A stretch of 64,000 bases of DNA from Tetrahymena elliotti 4EA. Lineage: Eukaryota; Ciliophora; Oligohymenophorea; Hymenostomatida; Tetrahymenidae. The position numbers and the translations under genes were made by a program. Location of the stretch: the NCBI GenBank assembly GCA_000231825.2, contig JH720318.1, positions 514,539-578,538 on the forward strand. Reading direction: 5' to 3'. Each line of letters begins with the position of its first letter. The stretch's first letter is position 1. A model generated the notes under the pieces. That model saw only the letters and a list, made by a program, of their open reading frames with translations. It had not been told where the DNA came from and did no database searches. Of this stretch, positions 61,813 through 64,000 are shown piece by piece.

Positions 61813-64000
61813 ATGTTTTGCTGTGGAGATAAAAGTAGAAAAAAAAGTCTACTTCCTTAAAAGAGGGAGATTTAGATTCTTCTTGAAACTACTTTGTTCA
61901 CTGAAAAAGAAATCAGAGAATTGAAGCAACAGTATTGTTTAAGCAATTTTCATTATTTGATAGTTTAATTCAAATTAAATGTTAAACTCACAAAATTCAC
62001 AACAAACTCTTCCATTCAGCATAATTAAAGCTATTTAATAAATTATAAAGATTTTAGGAAATGAGTAAAAATACTGGGTACTTGACTATGATGTAATTTA
62101 GAGATTGTATGGGCATTTTAGGTTTAGAAAATGTTCAATTTCTTAGCGATCGAATTTTTAATATTATGGCTGATCCTAATGGGCATGTAAATTTTAAAAT
62201 ACCAACATTAAAAGTATTTAAAAGTAGAAGCAAAATTATGAAAATGAATGAGTATTAGGGATGGATATAAATTGAATTAAAAGCATATTTATTATTTTGC
62301 ATTTACTTAATTAAGAAAGCATAAATTCATTAAGAAGCAATCTTTTTATTTTACTATTTTGAATGATGTGAATGAAGTAGCATTTAAAATTTTTTAATTT
62401 TTTAAAAAGATTTACTTCCAAAACTTTATCATATATTTGAATACAATCATGAATGGAGATGAATAAGAGAAAATGAAAATGTCTTTTAGGCTTATAGATG
62501 ATAAAAACAAAGGATATTTTGTTAAAGAAGATCTCTCTATGATGATAAAATCAATTGTAAATTCTTGGGCTGCTATCACTTAAACAACGCTAAGTAATAT
62601 TAATGCCTTAAATTTTTGAAAAAGTGAAGAATGTAATTTTATTTAAAAAAAAAGCTAAAGAAATGCTGAATAAAGTTGACAAATAGATAAATCATATTTT
62701 TAAAGTTATGGATATTAAGAAGCAAGAAAAAATAGAAGAATAAGACTTTTGTTTATCTCTATAAAAATATCCAGATTTGTTAGAAATATTTGATTTTTTA
62801 AATAAAGGAGTCACTGACACAGTAGTACATAATGATAATAGATCTAGAGAATTATAAATAGCAAAAGAATTAGCTCATATAGAAAAATTTTTAGATAGCT
62901 TAACTTCTTATTTAGTAGGAGATACAATTTAGTTTTTTGAAATAAACCTAATAAATTAAGATCATATCCATTAAAAGATAGACTTTTGCAAAAAAGAAAT
63001 CAATAATAGAGTAAAATTTACTTAAAAAATTAAATAAAAGAGATTAAATTATTTTATTAAAAGGTACCAAGCTTTTAAGAAATTTAAAAAAAGTTGCATC
63101 CATTCAGTGGATAAAATGATAACATTTAAAATATTTAAAATGGGGAAGAGTCAATTGATTTAAATTTAGAAAAAGGGATAGACGTTAGCAATTAAAATTA
63201 TATTTAGAGCAATTTTGTCTAACCAAATTATAAATAATCTAATGGTTCAGATAAAAATTACTTAAAATTTATCAATAAATAGAAATCTTCTGATTTTTAT
63301 AATAATTTTTAGATGAAATATGACCAATAAAAAAATACAATTTCTGAATCAATTAGCATGGATATTAAAAATAAGTAAAATGAAAATATGCACTATTTAC
63401 AAACAGAATAAGATTAAAATTAGTAATAATAGTATTCTGCCAATCGTAGTAATTTGAGTGAGTATGGTAGTGTGGATAAAGAGCATTTTGATGATGACTT
63501 TTCAAATTTTGAAAATCGTGATCCTAATAAAAATATTGAATAATAACATTATTAAAAACAAAATAATATAAATGAAAATAGGAACTTATATTTAGAAGTT
63601 ATAAATTCACCAGAAAAATCATAAAAAAAATCATAGGAATCTAATAATTATAGTTAATAAAATGCTACATTTTAACCAATAAGAAATGAAAACTCTATCG
63701 GAAATTAAGATTAAGGCTAAATAGGTTACCAAAATAGTAGCAATTAAATTATTAATTAATAATATAAAACTAATACAGTTATAAATCATAATTCTAATCA
63801 CAAGTAGAATCTTTTTTAAAGTCCTACTTTGGGAAATACAACTTTATTTGAAGGATAAAGAAATAGTAATTAATTAAATCACAAAAGAAATTTTTCAAGT
63901 TAATCAAATAGTGATAATGATTTTTAAACTGCATAGTTTGTTTCATTTCTTCCAAATTAATAATATTGTTTGTAGAATATGTAATAATCTAAGTAACCTG
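61813..64000 (+). CDS. EF-hand calcium-binding protein with Q/N-rich tail (3' truncated by window)
   Basis: ATG 61813 starts MFCCGDKSRKKSLL; Cys3 and Cys4 could be acylated. Introns are 61937-62019, 62187-62409, 62594-62654 and probably 63093-63148. The N-terminal half resembles the calcineurin B/NCS family: LFTEKEIRELKQQY, FQEMSKNTGYLTMMQFRDCM, then a loop DPNGHIYFQNF, then MKMSFRLIDDKNKGYFVKED and VMDIKKQEKIEEQDFCLSLQ. The third loop (DDKNKGYFVKED) keeps D, N, G and E at good ligand positions. The first, second and fourth are degenerate. After about residue 290 the protein becomes N/Q/S-rich (EQDQNQQQQYSANRSNLSE) and remains open at the window edge. The calcium-sensor role is inferred from the loops; the tail is typical of ciliate regulatory proteins. 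Confidence 0.84.

Noticed and set aside
1..64000. tRNA, 5S rRNA, CRISPR array or transposase genes
   Set aside because: I saw no tRNA B-box-like sequence, no regularly spaced repeats and no DDE or reverse-transcriptase motifs; a covariance-model scan would be needed to exclude small RNAs.

Overview
The window is nuclear DNA of a ciliate that translates TAA and TAG as glutamine and stops only at TGA; Tetrahymena or a close relative fits best. Long conserved proteins (dynein, GET3, PP4 regulatory subunit 3, USP14) read correctly only with this code. The DNA is very AT-rich. Genes sit on both strands, are separated by AT-only stretches, and carry short GT...AG introns of mostly 49-110 bp. I see no rRNA, tRNA, CRISPR array, transposase or bacterial-style operon. 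Two 100-base N runs mark scaffold gaps; the second is flanked by the same 82 bp on both sides and is probably an unmerged overlap.

Layout, left to right. 1-1205: 3' end of an axonemal dynein heavy chain. 2026-6248 (-): coiled-coil protein. 8037-9248: protein with a WRKY/FLYWCH-like C2H2 module. 9883-11592: a small F-box-like gene, a divergent Ras-like GTPase (-) and a small unknown gene. 12424-16489: Cys-rich multi-pass membrane protein with a long Q/N-rich tail. 17543-18766: two tandem DUF1279/FAM210-like genes. 20027-22022: UBC-like plus PH-like protein. 22349-22985 (-): Fyv7-like rRNA-processing factor. 23683-23973: 96-residue protein beginning MGNEQS. About 24.2-29.3 kb: huge Q/N-rich protein. 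29964-31553: MFS-like transporter. 31962-33344 (-): GET3. 36272-37468: protein with a mitochondrial-type leader.

Right part. 39504-44355: PP4 regulatory subunit 3 (SMEK). 45391-48054 (-): Pol5/MYBBP1A-like nucleolar protein. 49097-51111 (-): adrenodoxin reductase. 51549-53595 (-): USP14/Ubp6. 54440-56545: intronless unknown protein. 56750-57001 (-): possible small gene. 57227-60699 (-): membrane-anchored histidine-kinase-like protein with Asn in place of the phospho-accepting His. 61813-end: EF-hand protein running off the window.

The genes do not form one pathway. They are a housekeeping mixture (motility, GET pathway, ribosome biogenesis, proteasome deubiquitination, mitochondrial electron transfer, phosphatase regulation) among ciliate-specific Q/N-rich and membrane proteins. 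I found no clear new multi-gene system. The most unusual single items are the His-to-Asn pseudo-kinase, the UBC-like plus PH-like fusion, the Ras-like GTPase with an altered switch II motif, and several small genes visible only with the ciliate code.
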